Shown here piece after piece: positions 9,389 through 19,393 of a stretch of DNA of 53,889 nt. Every line of letters begins with the position of its first letter. The stretch's first letter is position 1. The stretch is from Caulobacter sp. HMWF025 (GTDB taxonomy: Bacteria > Pseudomonadota > Alphaproteobacteria > Caulobacterales > Caulobacteraceae), in assembly GCF_003060965.1 (NCBI RefSeq), contig NZ_QAII01000052.1, positions 1-53,889 of the forward strand, in the 5' to 3' direction. The translations under genes were made by a program, and so were the position numbers. Below the pieces are notes generated by a model. It worked only from the letters and a program-made list of their open reading frames with translations, did no database searches and had not been told where the DNA came from.

Positions 9389-10234
9389 ATGACCATCGCC
9401 ATTACCGGGGCCACCGGCCACCTGGGCCGCCGCGTCGTTGAGCATCTGAAGGCCCTGGTTCCCGCGGACCAGATCATTGCCCTGGTCCGGGACCCGGCCA
9501 AGGCGACCGACCTTGGCGTTGCCGTCCGCGCGGCGGACTATGGTCAGGCAGGCACGCTTCCGGCCGCCCTGGCCGGGGTTGAGACCCTGCTGCTGATCTC
9601 GGGCAGCGAGGTGGGGCAGCGCCTGCCGCAGCATCGCAATGTCATCGAGGCCGCCAAGGCCGCCGGTGTCGCCCGCATCGTCTATACGAGCATCCTGCGA
9701 GCCGACACCACGCCACTGATCCTCGGCGAAGAGCACCGCGCGACCGAGGCCCTGATCAAGGCCTCGGGCCTGACCTACACCCTACTGCGCAACGGCTGGT
9801 ACACCGAGAACTATACGGCTTCGATCCCGGCCGCTCTCGGGGCCGGTGCCTTGATCGGCAGCGCCGGCGAAGGCCGAATTTCTGCCGCCACCCGGGATGA
9901 CTATGCCGAGGCCGCTGCCCGGGTCGTTGCCAGCCCGGGGCATGAGAACCGGACCTATGAACTGGCCGGCGACGTTGCCTTCACCCTGGCCGACCTGGCC
10001 GCCGAGGTATCCCGCCAGACCGGCAAGGCGGTCCCCTATCAGAACCTGCCGGAGGCCGACTATGCCGGCATCCTGGCCGGCTTTGGCCTGCCCGCGGCCT
10101 TCGCCGATATCCTGGCCCAGTCTGATCTCTGCGCTTCGCGGGGCGCGCTGTTTGATGACGGCCGTCAACTGGCTGCCCTGATCGGCCGCCCGACGACGCC
10201 GCTGGCCCAGGCCGTGGCGGCGGCGCTCGCCTAG
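9389..10234 (+). CDS. NAD(P)H:quinone oxidoreductase-like NmrA-family protein
   Basis: A 281-residue atypical short-chain dehydrogenase. The Rossmann motif is GATGHLGRRV (residues 7-16). Later motifs (YTSILRADTTP, TLLRNGWYTENY, AATRDDYAEAAA) are those of the QorB/QOR2 group, which reduces quinones with NADPH. There is no classical YxxxK, as expected for NmrA-like members. It is divergent from an HxlR regulator. The call as a quinone reductase rests on family resemblance and neighbourhood; the true substrate is not shown. Confidence 0.88.
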   Translation: MTIAITGATGHLGRRVVEHLKALVPADQIIALVRDPAKATDLGVAVRAADYGQAGTLPAALAGVETLLLISGSEVGQRLPQHRNVIEAAKAAGVARIVYTSILRADTTPLILGEEHRATEALIKASGLTYTLLRNGWYTENYTASIPAALGAGALIGSAGEGRISAATRDDYAEAAARVVASPGHENRTYELAGDVAFTLADLAAEVSRQTGKAVPYQNLPEADYAGILAGFGLPAAFADILAQSDLCASRGALFDDGRQLAALIGRPTTPLAQAVAAALA

Positions 10235-10241
10235 CGGGGGA

Positions 10242-10266
10242 GCCGCCCCACGAAGTTGTGGGCGGC
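10242..10266 (+). terminator. Hairpin after the qorB-type gene
   Basis: GCCGCCCCAC (10242-10251) pairs with GTGGGCGGC (10258-10266), nine pairs with one bulged C and a six-base loop. It begins eight bases after the stop codon. No U-tract follows, so termination strength is doubtful. Confidence 0.4.
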
Positions 10267-10294
10267 CGACCGGCGCGCGTGAAAACTGCTCGCC

Positions 10295-10309
10295 AACCGG
10301 TGACCGGTT
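10295..10309. promoter_or_regulatory. 15-bp perfect palindrome before the recombinase-like gene
   Basis: AACCGGT-G-ACCGGTT is perfectly symmetric and ends 14 bases before the ATG at 10324. Its position suits a repressor operator or a small recombinase-type binding site. No Shine-Dalgarno is visible between it and the start. Confidence 0.5.
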
Positions 10310-10323
10310 TGCAAAGTGGCCCG

Positions 10324-10812
10324 ATGAACTTTGTCGGCTACTACCGCCTGCCGCCCGTGCGCGGGGTCTTCTTCAGTCCGGCCCAGGAGGAGCGTCTGCT
10401 GCTCCTGGGCTGTCAGGAGGTCTTCAGCGACCGGTGCCTGGCCGGCGGCGTCGTCCGCAGCGGTCTCGACCGGGCGCTGACGGCGCTCGAGCCAGGCGGG
10501 GTGCTGGCCGTGCCCAGCCTGCACGCCCTGGCGGGGGCGATGGTCGATCTGCTTGACGTGGTCCGGAGGCTGAGGGCGCTGAACCTCGATCTCGTCGTCG
10601 TACAACCGCCAATCGACACCCGCAGCGACGCCGGCTTCTTCGAGGCCTGTCAGATCCTGGCGACCTTCAACGGCGAGCGCAGTCTCGTACGCAACGCCGA
10701 GGCCACGATGATCGCCCGGGGTGCGCCCCGGGAAGAGCGCCGGGCGGTGGCGAACTCCGGCGAGACGGTCGCCGAGCCTGACCTCAGCTCTTCAGACGAT
10801 AGCCTGTCCTGA
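10324..10812 (+). CDS. Serine-recombinase-like protein lacking the catalytic serine
   Basis: A 162-residue protein that follows the resolvase catalytic-domain pattern: GYYRLPP for YxRVST, then [31 protein letters not shown], a long helix, [19 protein letters not shown] and a C-terminal [16 protein letters not shown]. The residues of gamma-delta resolvase line up by number. R8 and R45 are kept, but S10 is P10, D67 is H67, R68 is A68 and R71 is G71. Cleavage activity is therefore not expected. No DNA-binding helix-turn-helix tail is evident; the last 25 residues are acidic and Ser-rich. Its end overlaps the convergent ABC permease by 29 bases. The ATG is chosen because the fold starts there; an in-frame GTG exists at 10258. 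It may be a domesticated or structural relic. Confidence 0.7.
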   Translation: MNFVGYYRLPPVRGVFFSPAQEERLLLLGCQEVFSDRCLAGGVVRSGLDRALTALEPGGVLAVPSLHALAGAMVDLLDVVRRLRALNLDLVVVQPPIDTRSDAGFFEACQILATFNGERSLVRNAEATMIARGAPREERRAVANSGETVAEPDLSSSDDSLS

Positions 10813-11541
10813 AGATCCACCACACCGCCGTCAGACAGAGGGCCAGGAACAGGGCCGTCATGCCCAGGCTGATGCCGACTCCGACGTCGGAGACGCCGTA
10901 GAAGCTCCAGCGGAAACCGCTGACCAGATAGACCACCGGGTTGAACAGGGTGATCTTCTGCCAGATCGGCGGCAGCATGTTGATCGAATAGAAGCTGCCG
11001 CCCAGGAAGGTCAGGGGCGTGATGATCAGGGCCGGTACGATCTGCAGCTTCTGGAAGTTGTCGGCCCAGACCCCGATCACGAAGCCGAACAGGCTGAAGG
11101 ACACCGCCGTCAGGACGAGGAACAGCGCCATCACGAACGGGTGGGCGATCTCGAACGGCACGAAGATCCGCGCCGTGGCCAGGATCAGCAGGCCCAGCAG
11201 CACCGACTTGGTGGCCGCGGCTCCGACATAGCCGATCACGGTCTCGATCCACGAGACCGGCGCGCTGAGCAGCTCATAGATCGTGCCGGCCCATTTGGGC
11301 ATGTAGATGCCGAACGCGGCGTTGGAGATGCTCTCGCTCAGCAGGGACAGCATCACCAGACCCGGAATGATGAAGGCCCCGTAGCTGACGCCGTCGATGG
11401 CCTGCATGCGCGAGCCGATGGCCGAGCCGAACACGACGAAATAGAGCGAGGTCGAGATTACCGGGGCCAGGATGCTCTGGGCCAGGGTCCGGAACCAGCG
11501 GGCCAGCTCGAACCGGTAGATGGCGGAAATGGCATAGAGGT

Positions 11542-11545
<4 letters not shown>
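10784..11545 (-). CDS. ABC-2 type transporter permease
   Basis: A membrane component of 253 residues with about six transmembrane segments, beginning with a cytoplasmic amphipathic stretch ([20 protein letters not shown]). The ABC-2 signature region includes [21 protein letters not shown] and [13 protein letters not shown]. It pairs with the ATPase encoded just upstream, whose stop overlaps this start (ATGA). Together they form a probable homodimeric exporter of the DrrAB/YadGH type. Substrate unknown; drug or polysaccharide/lipid export are both possible. Confidence 0.93.
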
Positions 11546-12468
<923 letters not shown>

Positions 12469-12551
12469 GAAGCCCCCTCGCATCGCCGCAGGCGAGTGAC
12501 GCACGGCGTTCGCAGCCAATAGGCTCCTGGCGCTTGCAGCGCCAGTGACCT

Positions 12552-13007
12552 TCAGCAGGCGCGGACTGTCACGGTGGTACCGTCCAGAGCGGTCACGGCG
12601 ATCCGCTGCCCCGGTGATGGTGGCGGGCCCTCGAGCCGGGCCTGCCATTCCTTACCGTCGACGAACACCCGGCCCCGATCGCCCTCGAAGGGAGCCAGGA
12701 GCTCACCCTCGCGGCCGATCAACTGGGCCAGGGGGTCATTGAGGTCCGGCGTGCCGCTGTCGAGCACCGGCTTCAGGAAGCGTCGGCTGAGCACGGTACT
12801 GGCGATGGTGCTGAGGGCAAACAGGATCACCTCGACCGGCGCGCCCATGGGCAGGAGCAGGGTCAGGACCCCGACCACGGCTGCGCAGGCTGCGGGCCAG
12901 AGCAGCCAGCCGCTGCCCGTGGCCAGCTCGATCGCCAGCAGGCCGGCTGCGATGATCAGCCAGACCCAGAAGGGATGGCTGGCATGGAACATCGCGAGGC
13001 TGTCCAC
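12552..13007 (-). CDS. NfeD-family membrane protein
   Basis: A 151-residue partner of an SPFH protein. Two to three hydrophobic segments cover about residues 10-65, and a C-terminal OB-fold domain runs from about 90 to 150 ([23 protein letters not shown]). The GTG start is preferred because GGGAG lies eight bases upstream. It begins three bases after the stop of the stomatin-like gene, so the two are cotranscribed. NfeD/SPFH pairs organise membrane microdomains and influence proteolysis; the specific role here is unknown. Confidence 0.9.
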   Translation of the reverse strand: MDSLAMFHASHPFWVWLIIAAGLLAIELATGSGWLLWPAACAAVVGVLTLLLPMGAPVEVILFALSTIASTVLSRRFLKPVLDSGTPDLNDPLAQLIGREGELLAPFEGDRGRVFVDGKEWQARLEGPPPSPGQRIAVTALDGTTVTVRAC

Positions 13008-13010
13008 CGT

Positions 13011-13988
13011 CTAGGCTCCCTTTGTGCCGCCGGTCGGCGTGTTGGTTCGCGCCGGAGTAGCGGGCTTGGGCTTCTCGGAGTCGGTGCCCAGGGTCTTGAT
13101 CAGCTGGGCAACCCCGGCGACCGTCCCCGTCAGGCCGGCGAAATCGGCCGGGACAATCACGGTCTTGGCGTTGGGCGAGCGCGCGAGGTCGCCGAAGGCT
13201 TCGACGTACTTCTGGGCGATGAAATAGTTGATGGCGTTGACGTCGCCCTTTGAAATGGCTTCCGACACGAAGGCGGTGGCCTTCGCCTCGGCCTCGGCTT
13301 CGCGTTCGCGAGCCTCAGCGTCCCTGAAGGCGGCTTCCCGACGGCCTTCGGCCTGAAGGATGGCCGACTGCTTCTGACCTTCCGCCCGCGCGATTTGCGA
13401 CTGCTTTTCGCCTTCGGCTTCAGTGATGACCGCACGCTTCTCGCGTTCGGCCTTCATCTGCCGGGCCATGGCATTGGTGATGTCCGGCGGCGGCGTCAGA
13501 TCCTTGATCTCGATGCGGGCGACCTTCACGCCCCACGGGCCGGTCGCGTGATCGATGGTCGACAGCAGGCGGGTATTGATCGCGTCACGCTGGCTGAGCA
13601 CCTCGTCCAGTTCCATCGAGCCGACGACGGTGCGCAGGTTGGTCTGGGCCAGCTGGGTGATGGCGTACATCAGGTTGTCGACCTTGTAGGCCGCCTGGGC
13701 GGCGTCCATCACCTGGATGAAGACGATGGCATCGACCTTCACCGACACGTTGTCCTTGGTGATGACCTCCTGCTGGGGCACGTCGAGGACCTGCTCCATC
13801 ATATTCACCCGCCGACCGATGGCCTCGACAAAGGGCGTCAGGACGCTGATGCCCGGCTTCAGGGTGCGCGTGTAGCGACCGAAGCGCTCGACGGTGAATT
13901 CCCGGCCCTGCGGCACGATCTTGATGACGCTGATGACGAGAAAGCCCGCCAGGACCAGCAGGGCCAGCGGCACGAAAAACGAGGTCAA
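13011..13988 (-). CDS. SPFH/Band 7 protein (stomatin/QmcA-like)
   Basis: A membrane scaffold protein of 325 residues. One N-terminal anchor lies at about residues 3-24. The Band 7 domain runs from about 25 to 190 ([22 protein letters not shown]; the typical [15 protein letters not shown] ends it). An Ala/Glu/Lys-rich coiled coil follows (about 185-245), which mediates oligomerisation. It heads a two-gene operon with nfeD. Family members form large cages associated with FtsH-type or other membrane proteases; that link is not shown here. Confidence 0.95.
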   Translation of the reverse strand: MTSFFVPLALLVLAGFLVISVIKIVPQGREFTVERFGRYTRTLKPGISVLTPFVEAIGRRVNMMEQVLDVPQQEVITKDNVSVKVDAIVFIQVMDAAQAAYKVDNLMYAITQLAQTNLRTVVGSMELDEVLSQRDAINTRLLSTIDHATGPWGVKVARIEIKDLTPPPDITNAMARQMKAEREKRAVITEAEGEKQSQIARAEGQKQSAILQAEGRREAAFRDAEAREREAEAEAKATAFVSEAISKGDVNAINYFIAQKYVEAFGDLARSPNAKTVIVPADFAGLTGTVAGVAQLIKTLGTDSEKPKPATPARTNTPTGGTKGA

Positions 13989-14071
13989 GAGACAGCTCCC
14001 TGTACAACCAACAAGCGCAGCCTAGTGCATAATGCCACCCGGCTGAAAGGGCTATCGGACAGGGGGCTGCC

Positions 14072-14484
14072 TCAGTGCGGGTCGGGTGACTCCGGAGGCG
14101 GGACGGCCGGAGTCGTCGGGCGCATCGAACGCGACAGGGTCAGCGCCAGGGCCTGTCCCTTGCGGGCCGCCACCTGTTCGGCCTTGCGGCTGGCGGCGTC
14201 GCAGACCGGGAACTCGCCCTGGCCCGCCGCAAAGCCGACATTGAAGCGGTCGCGCAGGAGAACATCGAAGGCCTGTTCGGCTTGCTCGACATCGGTCAGC
14301 CGGACCATACGCGAGCGCCAGAACTGGTCATCCGGGCCGCGGCAGGCCTGACGCAGGGCGTGGCTCTCGCCGAGTGTATAGGCCAGGTCCAGCAGCCGCT
14401 GACGGTCGTCCGGTGCGCGGTCCTGGGCCAGGACCGGCGTGACCGAGCAGGCAAGGATCAGAGAGAGGGCAACCAGGCGAAACA
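14072..14484 (-). CDS. TIGR02301-type exported hypothetical protein
   Basis: About 137 residues with a signal peptide (MFRLVALSLILACSVTPVLA) and a helical domain containing LLDLAYTLGESHALRQAC and WRSRMVRLTDVEQAE. This pattern resembles the alphaproteobacterial TIGR02301 family of unknown function. A proline-rich tail ends it. The start is uncertain. A strong CTCCGCAGGAG lies directly against an ATG at 14496 (too close), and 12 bases before the ATG at 14484, which I prefer. The long open frame further upstream is not supported. Confidence 0.75.
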
Positions 14485-14625
14485 TGGACCTGATCATCTC
14501 CTGCGGAGCACAGCTTGTCACGGCTTCGCGCGTCGAACGCGAAATCCAGGCGGCACCAGGGCCTGTTTCGCCTTGTGATCGCCCCCGATCGGCGCAAGGG
14601 TGGTGGTGTTGCAAGGAGGTCGATC

Positions 14626-14835
14626 ATGACTGAAGTGCATTATGGCGTCGTTCGTTTCGGCGATCACTGGTCGATCGTCGGCGACAATCTCCGCTTTGGC
14701 CACTACGCCACCCGCTTTGAAGCCAGCGATGCGGCCCTGCGGCTGGCCGAACAATCCACTGGTATGGGCGTTCCCGTGCGGCTGCACGTGCAGGAGGACG
14801 ATTTCATCCTGCCCAGCCCTACACTGCTCTACTGA
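14626..14835 (+). CDS. Small DUF2188-like protein
   Basis: A 69-residue cytosolic protein. The ATG at 14626 is well supported by GGAGG nine bases before it. The pattern VVRFGDHWSIVGDN, then a helix with ASDAALRLAEQ, then PVRLHVQEDD resembles DUF2188, a small beta-alpha-beta fold of unknown function. It is a single gene convergent with the nitronate monooxygenase gene. Confidence 0.72.
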   Translation: MTEVHYGVVRFGDHWSIVGDNLRFGHYATRFEASDAALRLAEQSTGMGVPVRLHVQEDDFILPSPTLLY

Positions 14836-14871
14836 CCGGCACAGACCGCGCGCCTGTGCCGGTGCGAGACT

Positions 14872-15837
14872 TCAGTGATCGAGGGCTGCCATTCGACGGA
14901 TCGAGACCTGGGCCTCGCTGACCAGCCGCGCGACGATCTCGGCGGCGGGAAGGACTTCATGGATGCCGCCGGCGCTCTGGCCCATGGCGAAGCAGGACTT
15001 GTCATTGTCCAGGCCCTCGATCTGGCCGCCGATGCCGCCCATCGCCCCGTTACGGATCGAGACCATGGCCTGCTGCGGGAACGACTGGATGTCGGAGGGA
15101 CGGGATTCCCAGTCCTCGACATAGGGGTTCTTTTTCACGCGCATCGGCTTGCCCGAATAGCAGCGGGTACGGACGGTATCTTCGTCGGCCGCCGCGACCA
15201 CGGCCTGGCGATAGAGGTCGCCGGCATGGGCCTCGTGGCTGGCGATGAAGCGGGTACCCATCCAGACGCCCTGAGCCCCGAGCGCCAGGGCGGCGGCGAG
15301 GCCGCGTCCGTCATGCAGGCCACCGGCCGCAACGACCGGGATCTTCACCGCCTCAACGGCCTGGGCCACCAGCGGCAGCGTGCCGACCAGCCCTGTATGG
15401 CCGCCGCCTTCGCCGCCCTGGCAGATCACGGCATCGCAGCCGGCCTGCTCGGCCTTGACCGCATGCTTTACGGCACCGCAGACCACCATGACCTTCAGGC
15501 CTGCGGCCTTGAGGCGGGCGATGATGGGCATGGGAACGCCGAGTCCGGCGATGAAGGCGCTGGCCCCCTCGGCGATGATGACCTCGACACTGTCGGTCAG
15601 GGCGTCGGGCGTGGCTGCCAGCAGGTCGACACCGAAGGGTCGGTCGGTCAGGGCCCGGACCTGACGCATCTGGTCGCGGATGAAGTCCGGCGTGGTGCCG
15701 GCCATGCCCAGCACGCCATAACCGCCGGCGTTAGAGACGGCGGCGGCCAGCGGCGCATAGGAGACCCCGCCCATACCGGCCAGCAGGATCGGATGCTCGA
15801 TGTTCAGTAGATCGCAAAGCGGCGTATGCAGCGCCAT
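14872..15837 (-). CDS. Nitronate monooxygenase family protein
   Basis: An FMN-dependent TIM-barrel enzyme of 321 residues, oxidising nitronates such as propionate-3-nitronate with O2. Seen are IEHPILLAGMGGVSYAPLA at the N-terminus, the phosphate-binding loop region QGGEGGGHTG, and VVAAGGLHDGRGLAAALALGAQGVWMGTRF. The family also includes FabK-like enoyl reductases, but the GGHTG motif favours the nitronate monooxygenase branch. Monocistronic, with a 5' region shared with nothing obvious. Confidence 0.9.
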   Translation of the reverse strand: MALHTPLCDLLNIEHPILLAGMGGVSYAPLAAAVSNAGGYGVLGMAGTTPDFIRDQMRQVRALTDRPFGVDLLAATPDALTDSVEVIIAEGASAFIAGLGVPMPIIARLKAAGLKVMVVCGAVKHAVKAEQAGCDAVICQGGEGGGHTGLVGTLPLVAQAVEAVKIPVVAAGGLHDGRGLAAALALGAQGVWMGTRFIASHEAHAGDLYRQAVVAAADEDTVRTRCYSGKPMRVKKNPYVEDWESRPSDIQSFPQQAMVSIRNGAMGGIGGQIEGLDNDKSCFAMGQSAGGIHEVLPAAEIVARLVSEAQVSIRRMAALDH

Positions 15838-15917
15838 GGAACCGTCCTCCCGTTATTTTTCAGGAGGTTGTGCGTCGGGCCCGGCGGCTGGCAAGCGTGC
15901 CGCGAGGGCAGGGGCGC

Positions 15918-16055
15918 TCAGACCCGGTCTGTGCGGACCGCCTCGGTGGTCGCTTCGGTCGTGAAGAAGCAGGCGGCCATAGCCGTCAGCATCATGGCGA
16001 TCAGCGCCAGCATGCCGCGGGGGGGAGTCAGGCTGACGACGTCTTGCGGGGTCAT
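15918..16055 (-). CDS. 45-residue membrane peptide
   Basis: A short open frame starting MTPQDVVSLTPPRGM, with one hydrophobic segment of about 16 residues (MLALIAMMLTAMAACFF) and a charged tail ending RTDRV. AGGAAACG lies upstream at acceptable spacing for the ATG. It occupies a 368-base interval otherwise without a gene. No homologue is recognised. The topology (one helix, short ends) fits regulatory or stress-type small membrane proteins, but a chance open frame cannot be excluded in GC-rich DNA. Confidence 0.45.
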   Translation of the reverse strand: MTPQDVVSLTPPRGMLALIAMMLTAMAACFFTTEATTEAVRTDRV

Positions 16056-16205
16056 CGGGTTCGTTTCCTCGAGAGGTGCCCGGATCTGACGTCCAGGCTA
16101 CCTTCGAGGAAAGCTTCTCACCGGCCCTGCAAATGCGCAAGGCCCTTATTTCAATAGGGTTTTCTTCGACGATTGAGTCCAGAAATCAATCCGGACCCGT
16201 CGCGC
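16056..16205. other. Intergenic stretch with weak inverted repeats
   Basis: No gene is supported. GATTGA...TCAATC arms occur around 16170-16195, and an imperfect CCCTTATT/AATAGGG arm lies around 16142-16158 followed on the plus strand by TTTTCTTC. Both neighbouring genes are on the minus strand, so neither hairpin is placed as an obvious terminator. Confidence 0.35.
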
Positions 16206-16988
16206 CTAGAAGATCGAGTAGCCGCCGTCGATGACGATCGTGGTGCCCGAGTGATAGCTGGAGGCGTCCGAGGCCAGATAGACGGCCATGCCCCCAAAAT
16301 CAGCGGGCTCGCCCCACCGCCGGGCTGGAACCCGCGGGATAACCTTCTCGGCAAAGGCCGAGTTGCCCTGGGCCCCGGCCGTCATGTCGGTGGCGATCCA
16401 GCCGGGCAGGATGGCGTTGGCCCGTACGCCGTAGCGGGCATGCTCGACCGCCACCGACTTGATCATCGAGATCACCGCGCCCTTGGTCGCCGCATAGGCC
16501 TCGTTGCGCGCTGCGCCCTCGATGGCGGCCAGCGACGCCACGCCGACCAGCGAGCCGCCCGGATCGCCGCTTTTGGCGCGATCGACCATGTGGCGGCAGG
16601 CTTCGCGCAGGGTGAAGAACACGCCGTCGAGATTGACCGCCAGAACCTTGCGGTAGGTTTCGGTGCTCATGTCGACGAACGAGGGCGAGCCGAAGCCGAC
16701 GCCGGCATTGGCGAACACGCTGTCGACCCGCCCCATGGCGGCGACGGCCTCCTCCATGCCCTCGCGGACCTGGGCCTCGTCTGAGACGTCGACGGTCTGG
16801 GCCTTCACGCGAACGCCCAGGGCGGTCAGTTCGCCCTCTGCAGCCAGGTTGCGCTCGGGATTGGAGCCCCAGATGACGATGTCGGCCCCGGCCTGCGCCA
16901 TCGCCTTGGCCATGCCCAGGCCGATGCCGCGATTGCCGCCGGTGACCAGGGCCACCTTGCCGGCCAGATTGAAGGGCGCGAATGCCAT
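16206..16988 (-). CDS. Short-chain dehydrogenase/reductase
   Basis: A classical SDR of 260 residues. The NAD(P)-binding motif is TGGNRGIGLG, the NAG motif is NAGVGF, and the catalytic Ser lies in GVASLAA with YAATK as the YxxxK pair. The C-terminal PGWIATDM and VIDGGYSIF fit FabG/gluconate-5-dehydrogenase-like members. The aspartate typical of NAD preference is not obvious, so cofactor and substrate stay open. The gene appears monocistronic. Confidence 0.9.
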   Translation of the reverse strand: MAFAPFNLAGKVALVTGGNRGIGLGMAKAMAQAGADIVIWGSNPERNLAAEGELTALGVRVKAQTVDVSDEAQVREGMEEAVAAMGRVDSVFANAGVGFGSPSFVDMSTETYRKVLAVNLDGVFFTLREACRHMVDRAKSGDPGGSLVGVASLAAIEGAARNEAYAATKGAVISMIKSVAVEHARYGVRANAILPGWIATDMTAGAQGNSAFAEKVIPRVPARRWGEPADFGGMAVYLASDASSYHSGTTIVIDGGYSIF

Positions 16989-17065
16989 GACGTGTCTCCC
17001 CTGGACTTTGAACGCTTGTTTGAAGGAGAGGCGGTCAGGCGCGGAAGGTCAAGGGCGCCCGTGCG

Positions 17066-17827
17066 TCACTTCCAGAAGTGGAAGCTGGCCCAACCGGCCT
17101 GCATGGCATCCGGAGACACGCCCAGCAGGGCGGCAATCAGGGCGGCGAGGCCGAAGATCACATCGCTGACCCCTGGCACGAAGAAGATCACTCCAAACAG
17201 AACCAGGAAGCTGATGGCCTCGAACTTGGCCAGGCGCTCGGCAAGGGCGGTGGGCAGGAAAGGCCGGATCACGCCGTAGCCGTCGAGACCCGGAACCGGC
17301 AGAAGGTTCAGGACCAGGGCGCTGGCCTGCAGGAAGGCCAGCAGCGCGAGGGCCTGGTGCAGGGCCGGGGCGCCGGCCGTGAGCGGCATCAGGACCGCAA
17401 TCGCGATCAGGACGACGAGGGTGCCCGCCGGCCCTGCCAGCGAGGCCAGGGCGCGCCAGCCTGGACTGCGCATCAGATCATTTCGCAGATAGACCGCGCC
17501 GCCCGGAAAGCCGATTCCCCCGAGCGCCAGAGCGACTAGCGGCAGGATCAGGGTCGTCGACAGGTCGGTGTATTTCAGGGGATCGAGGGTCAGGTAGCCC
17601 TTGTCGATGATCGTCGTATCTCCGGCCTTCCAGGCGACAAAGGCATGGCCAAATTCATGGATCCCGACGCTGAGCACCCAGGCGAGAGCCACAAAGGCGA
17701 AGGTCAGAAAGCCCGTCAGGCCGGTTGGGATGGTCAGTGTCCCGCCGAGGGCAATGACGGCCCCGATCAGGATCATGGCGTTGGGGCTGAGGCCCGCGCG
17801 GGGCTTGGGGGTGTCGAGTAGGGTCAT
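17066..17827 (-). CDS. Site-2 protease family (M50) membrane metalloprotease
   Basis: A polytopic protein of 253 residues with about six membrane segments. The zinc motif is H57-E58-F-G-H61 inside a membrane helix, and the second ligand region is [10 protein letters not shown]. Unlike RseP it has no PDZ domain, so it belongs to the short Rv0359/YwhC-like group with unknown substrates. Its start overlaps the stop of the NUDIX gene (ATGA), making a two-gene operon. Confidence 0.9.
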   Translation of the reverse strand: MTLLDTPKPRAGLSPNAMILIGAVIALGGTLTIPTGLTGFLTFAFVALAWVLSVGIHEFGHAFVAWKAGDTTIIDKGYLTLDPLKYTDLSTTLILPLVALALGGIGFPGGAVYLRNDLMRSPGWRALASLAGPAGTLVVLIAIAVLMPLTAGAPALHQALALLAFLQASALVLNLLPVPGLDGYGVIRPFLPTALAERLAKFEAISFLVLFGVIFFVPGVSDVIFGLAALIAALLGVSPDAMQAGWASFHFWK

Positions 17828-18294
17828 GCGGCGAACCGGTCATAGGCTTGCTGGATCATCCGGCGGGTCTCGTCCCAGTCGACTAGGGCCATGGCCTCGT
17901 CGCGCGTCACGAAGCGGGCCTCGGCGGCATCGTCTCCGGCCACGGGGTCGCCCGAGATCCACCGGGCCGCATAGTCGATCAGCACGTAATGGCGGGTGAT
18001 CTCGCCGGGCTTGCCATCCGGACCCGGGCGGGCTGGAAAAATGCCGTCGATCACGTCCAGCAGTCCGAGGAGTTCGGCCTCGACCCCGGTCTCTTCTTTC
18101 AGCTCTCGCAGGGCTGCGGCCGCGGTGGTTTCGCCCCATTCCATGCGGCCGCCCGGCAGGCTCCATTGCCCCAGTCGCGGCGGTGTTCCGCGCTTGATTA
18201 GTAGCACCTCGTCGCCGCGCAGGCAGACGACACCAACGGTCGGCACGGGAACGGGTGGGTTCGGGATAACCGGAGCAGCGAGCGTTTGGATCAT
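17824..18294 (-). CDS. NUDIX hydrolase
   Basis: The protein has 156 residues with a complete NUDIX box ([24 protein letters not shown]; box residues G, E, RELKEE and TG all present). The preceding [10 protein letters not shown] is typical of ADP-ribose-type pyrophosphatases. Such enzymes hydrolyse nucleoside diphosphates linked to another moiety; the substrate is not predicted. It is translationally coupled to the downstream membrane protease. Confidence 0.93.
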   Translation of the reverse strand: MIQTLAAPVIPNPPVPVPTVGVVCLRGDEVLLIKRGTPPRLGQWSLPGGRMEWGETTAAAALRELKEETGVEAELLGLLDVIDGIFPARPGPDGKPGEITRHYVLIDYAARWISGDPVAGDDAAEARFVTRDEAMALVDWDETRRMIQQAYDRFAA

Positions 18295-18320
18295 GCCCCC
18301 AGATACCCTGAGGCCAAGGG

Positions 18321-19379
18321 TCAGGGGAAGCCGACCTTGAGATCAAGGGAGGATTTGACGCCGACGCTGTCGCCGCAATCGGCCAGCCAGGCCTCCGCCG
18401 CCTTGCGGCCCCGGTCCTTGAGGTCGGACAGAAAGCTCCACTCGGTATTGAACTTGCTCGACAGCGATAGATCGGCCAACGGCCCGTCGGCGGTGATGGC
18501 GTGCACCAGCATCCGGCGATACCGGCCCTTGGCGTTGTCCTTCAGGAGGCCCTCGTCGAGCAATTTCTGGACAAAGCCGATCGCCCGCAGTTCCGAGGCG
18601 AGGGAGGCGTTGAAGGTGATTTCGTTGAGCCGGTCCATGATCTCGCCCGGCGATTTGGGCGTTTCGTCCCGGACGAACGGATTGAGGCTGACCACGAGAA
18701 TGTCGTCGGGGGTGTCGTCATAAAACAGGGGCCACAGGGGCGGATTGGCGAGAAAGCCGCCGTCCCAGTAGGGCTCGCCGTCGATCTCTACCGCCTGAAA
18801 CACTTGCGGCAGGCAGGCTGAGGCCATGATGTGCTTTGCGGTCAGCTCGGTCTCGCGGAAGATCCTGGCCTTGCTCAGCCGGACCGCCGTGGCCGCGATA
18901 TAGAGTTTCACCGGCGAGCGTTTACGGATGGCCGCAAAGTCTACAGTCGCCTCCAGGACGTCATGCAGGGGGTTCAGGTTGAACGGATTGAACTCGTAGG
19001 GGCTGAGGCTCATGGCCAGGGTCTCGGCCATCCGCCAGCCGGGTGTATTCTTCAGCCAGTCAGGGCCGGCGAAGGCCTTGGTCCAAATGCCGGAATCGCC
19101 GAACACATTCTGGCCGCCTGCCTGGTTTGTGGCACGCCAGAAGTCGTCCAGCGCCTTGCGCGCGCCGTCCCGACCGCCCTCAATCAGGCCATGGGCCAGG
19201 CAGACGGCGTTCATCGCGCCGGCCGAAGCGGCCGTGACGGCCTTGATCTCGAGGCTTTCGTCCTCCAGAAGCCGGTCGAGAATGCCCCATTCGAACGCGC
19301 CGTGAGCACCGCCGCCCTGCAAGGCGAGGCTGATGCCGCGCGGGCCGGCGGGCTTCTTCTTCAACGGGCCGATGGGCAT
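18321..19379 (-). CDS. Patatin-like phospholipase
   Basis: The protein has 352 residues. The oxyanion loop is [12 protein letters not shown] (residues 21-32), the nucleophile is Ser52 in AASAGAMNA, and the dyad aspartate is in [10 protein letters not shown]. The first position of the usual GxSxG elbow is Ala, not Gly. MPIGPLKKK at 19379 is taken as the start because the patatin core begins there and GGGAG lies upstream; a long in-frame extension overlaps the bdhA gene and is not supported. It lies 14 bases after bdhA, so cotranscription with the 3-hydroxybutyrate enzyme is plausible. Possible roles are lipid or polyhydroxyalkanoate-granule turnover. Confidence 0.9.
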   Translation of the reverse strand: MPIGPLKKKPAGPRGISLALQGGGAHGAFEWGILDRLLEDESLEIKAVTAASAGAMNAVCLAHGLIEGGRDGARKALDDFWRATNQAGGQNVFGDSGIWTKAFAGPDWLKNTPGWRMAETLAMSLSPYEFNPFNLNPLHDVLEATVDFAAIRKRSPVKLYIAATAVRLSKARIFRETELTAKHIMASACLPQVFQAVEIDGEPYWDGGFLANPPLWPLFYDDTPDDILVVSLNPFVRDETPKSPGEIMDRLNEITFNASLASELRAIGFVQKLLDEGLLKDNAKGRYRRMLVHAITADGPLADLSLSSKFNTEWSFLSDLKDRGRKAAEAWLADCGDSVGVKSSLDLKVGFP

Positions 19380-19393
19380 GACCCGCTCCCTGG

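Noticed and set aside
13395-14351. 318-residue frame opposite the SPFH gene
   Set aside because: Low-complexity His/Asp/Gly-rich shadow of a well-supported gene.
16140-16165. Plus-strand hairpin with T-run as a terminator
   Set aside because: The stem is imperfect and no plus-strand gene ends there.
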